A stretch of 13,991 nt of DNA, from assembly GCA_947258835.1 (NCBI GenBank), contig CAMYJY010000031.1:1-13991 (forward strand), in the 5' to 3' direction. Numbering within the stretch: the stretch's first letter is position 1; each line of letters starts with the position of its first letter. Shown piece by piece: positions 13,892 to 13,991 of this stretch. The notes beneath the pieces were generated by a model, which worked only from the letters and a program-made list of their open reading frames with translations, ran no database searches and was not told where the DNA came from. Source of the stretch: an uncultured Pirellulales bacterium. GTDB taxonomy: Bacteria > Planctomycetota > Planctomycetia > Pirellulales > Lacipirellulaceae. A program made the translations under genes and the position numbers.

Positions 13892-13991
13892 TTACGGTAC
13901 GTGCGCTCATACTACATCATCTCCTTGAGAATGGTCTATTCAAAGGGTAATTCGGCTTGTTTGCTATTTTGTTTTCGCAGTTGGCGGCCGC

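Overview
The window looks like chromosomal DNA of moderately high GC from a Gram-negative bacterium with lipoproteins and inner-membrane ABC transporters. The style suggests a planctomycete (Pirellulales-like): an ECF sigma factor paired with a large membrane anti-sigma-like protein, frequent TTG starts, weak Shine-Dalgarno sequences and structured intergenic repeats. That placement is an inference from style, not from a marker gene.

Left part (1-2151, minus strand): an S49-family signal-peptide-peptidase-like protein (sppA-like) is followed about 6 nt later by rlmN, a radical-SAM 23S rRNA/tRNA adenine-C2 methyltransferase that runs off the left edge. Upstream of the sppA-like gene, in the divergent intergenic region, is a perfect 25-bp inverted repeat with a 3-nt loop.

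Centre-left (2418-5020, plus strand): a compact operon of a xylose-isomerase-like TIM-barrel protein, an ECF sigma factor and a membrane-anchored anti-sigma-like protein, with gaps of 12 and 2 nt.

Centre (5036-7717): an accessory-looking segment. It holds three small secreted or lipoprotein genes (one minus, two plus) that appear to be divergent paralogues with a FliL-like C-terminal domain, although no flagellar gene is visible. Between and beside them lie two copies of a GC-rich structured repeat (one abutting and probably disturbing the start of the second FliL-like gene), a strongly folded stretch with a 12-bp perfect inverted repeat, and a 42-bp-period array whose core matches the dRS3 pattern (ATTCCC-N8-GGGAAT), ending in an inverted copy.

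Right part (7718-13801, plus strand): a complete five-gene Opp/Dpp-type peptide ABC importer: lipoprotein substrate-binding protein, two permeases and two ATPases. The second permease carries an unusually long soluble insertion after its first membrane helix. Both ATPases end in the same four-cysteine motif (C-x5-C-x6-C-x17-C). The final 190 bases hold no gene, only a 14-bp palindrome. The sequence stops exactly at a NotI recognition site.

The most interesting part is the FliL-like paralogue cluster among the repeats. Housekeeping and transport genes make up the rest.
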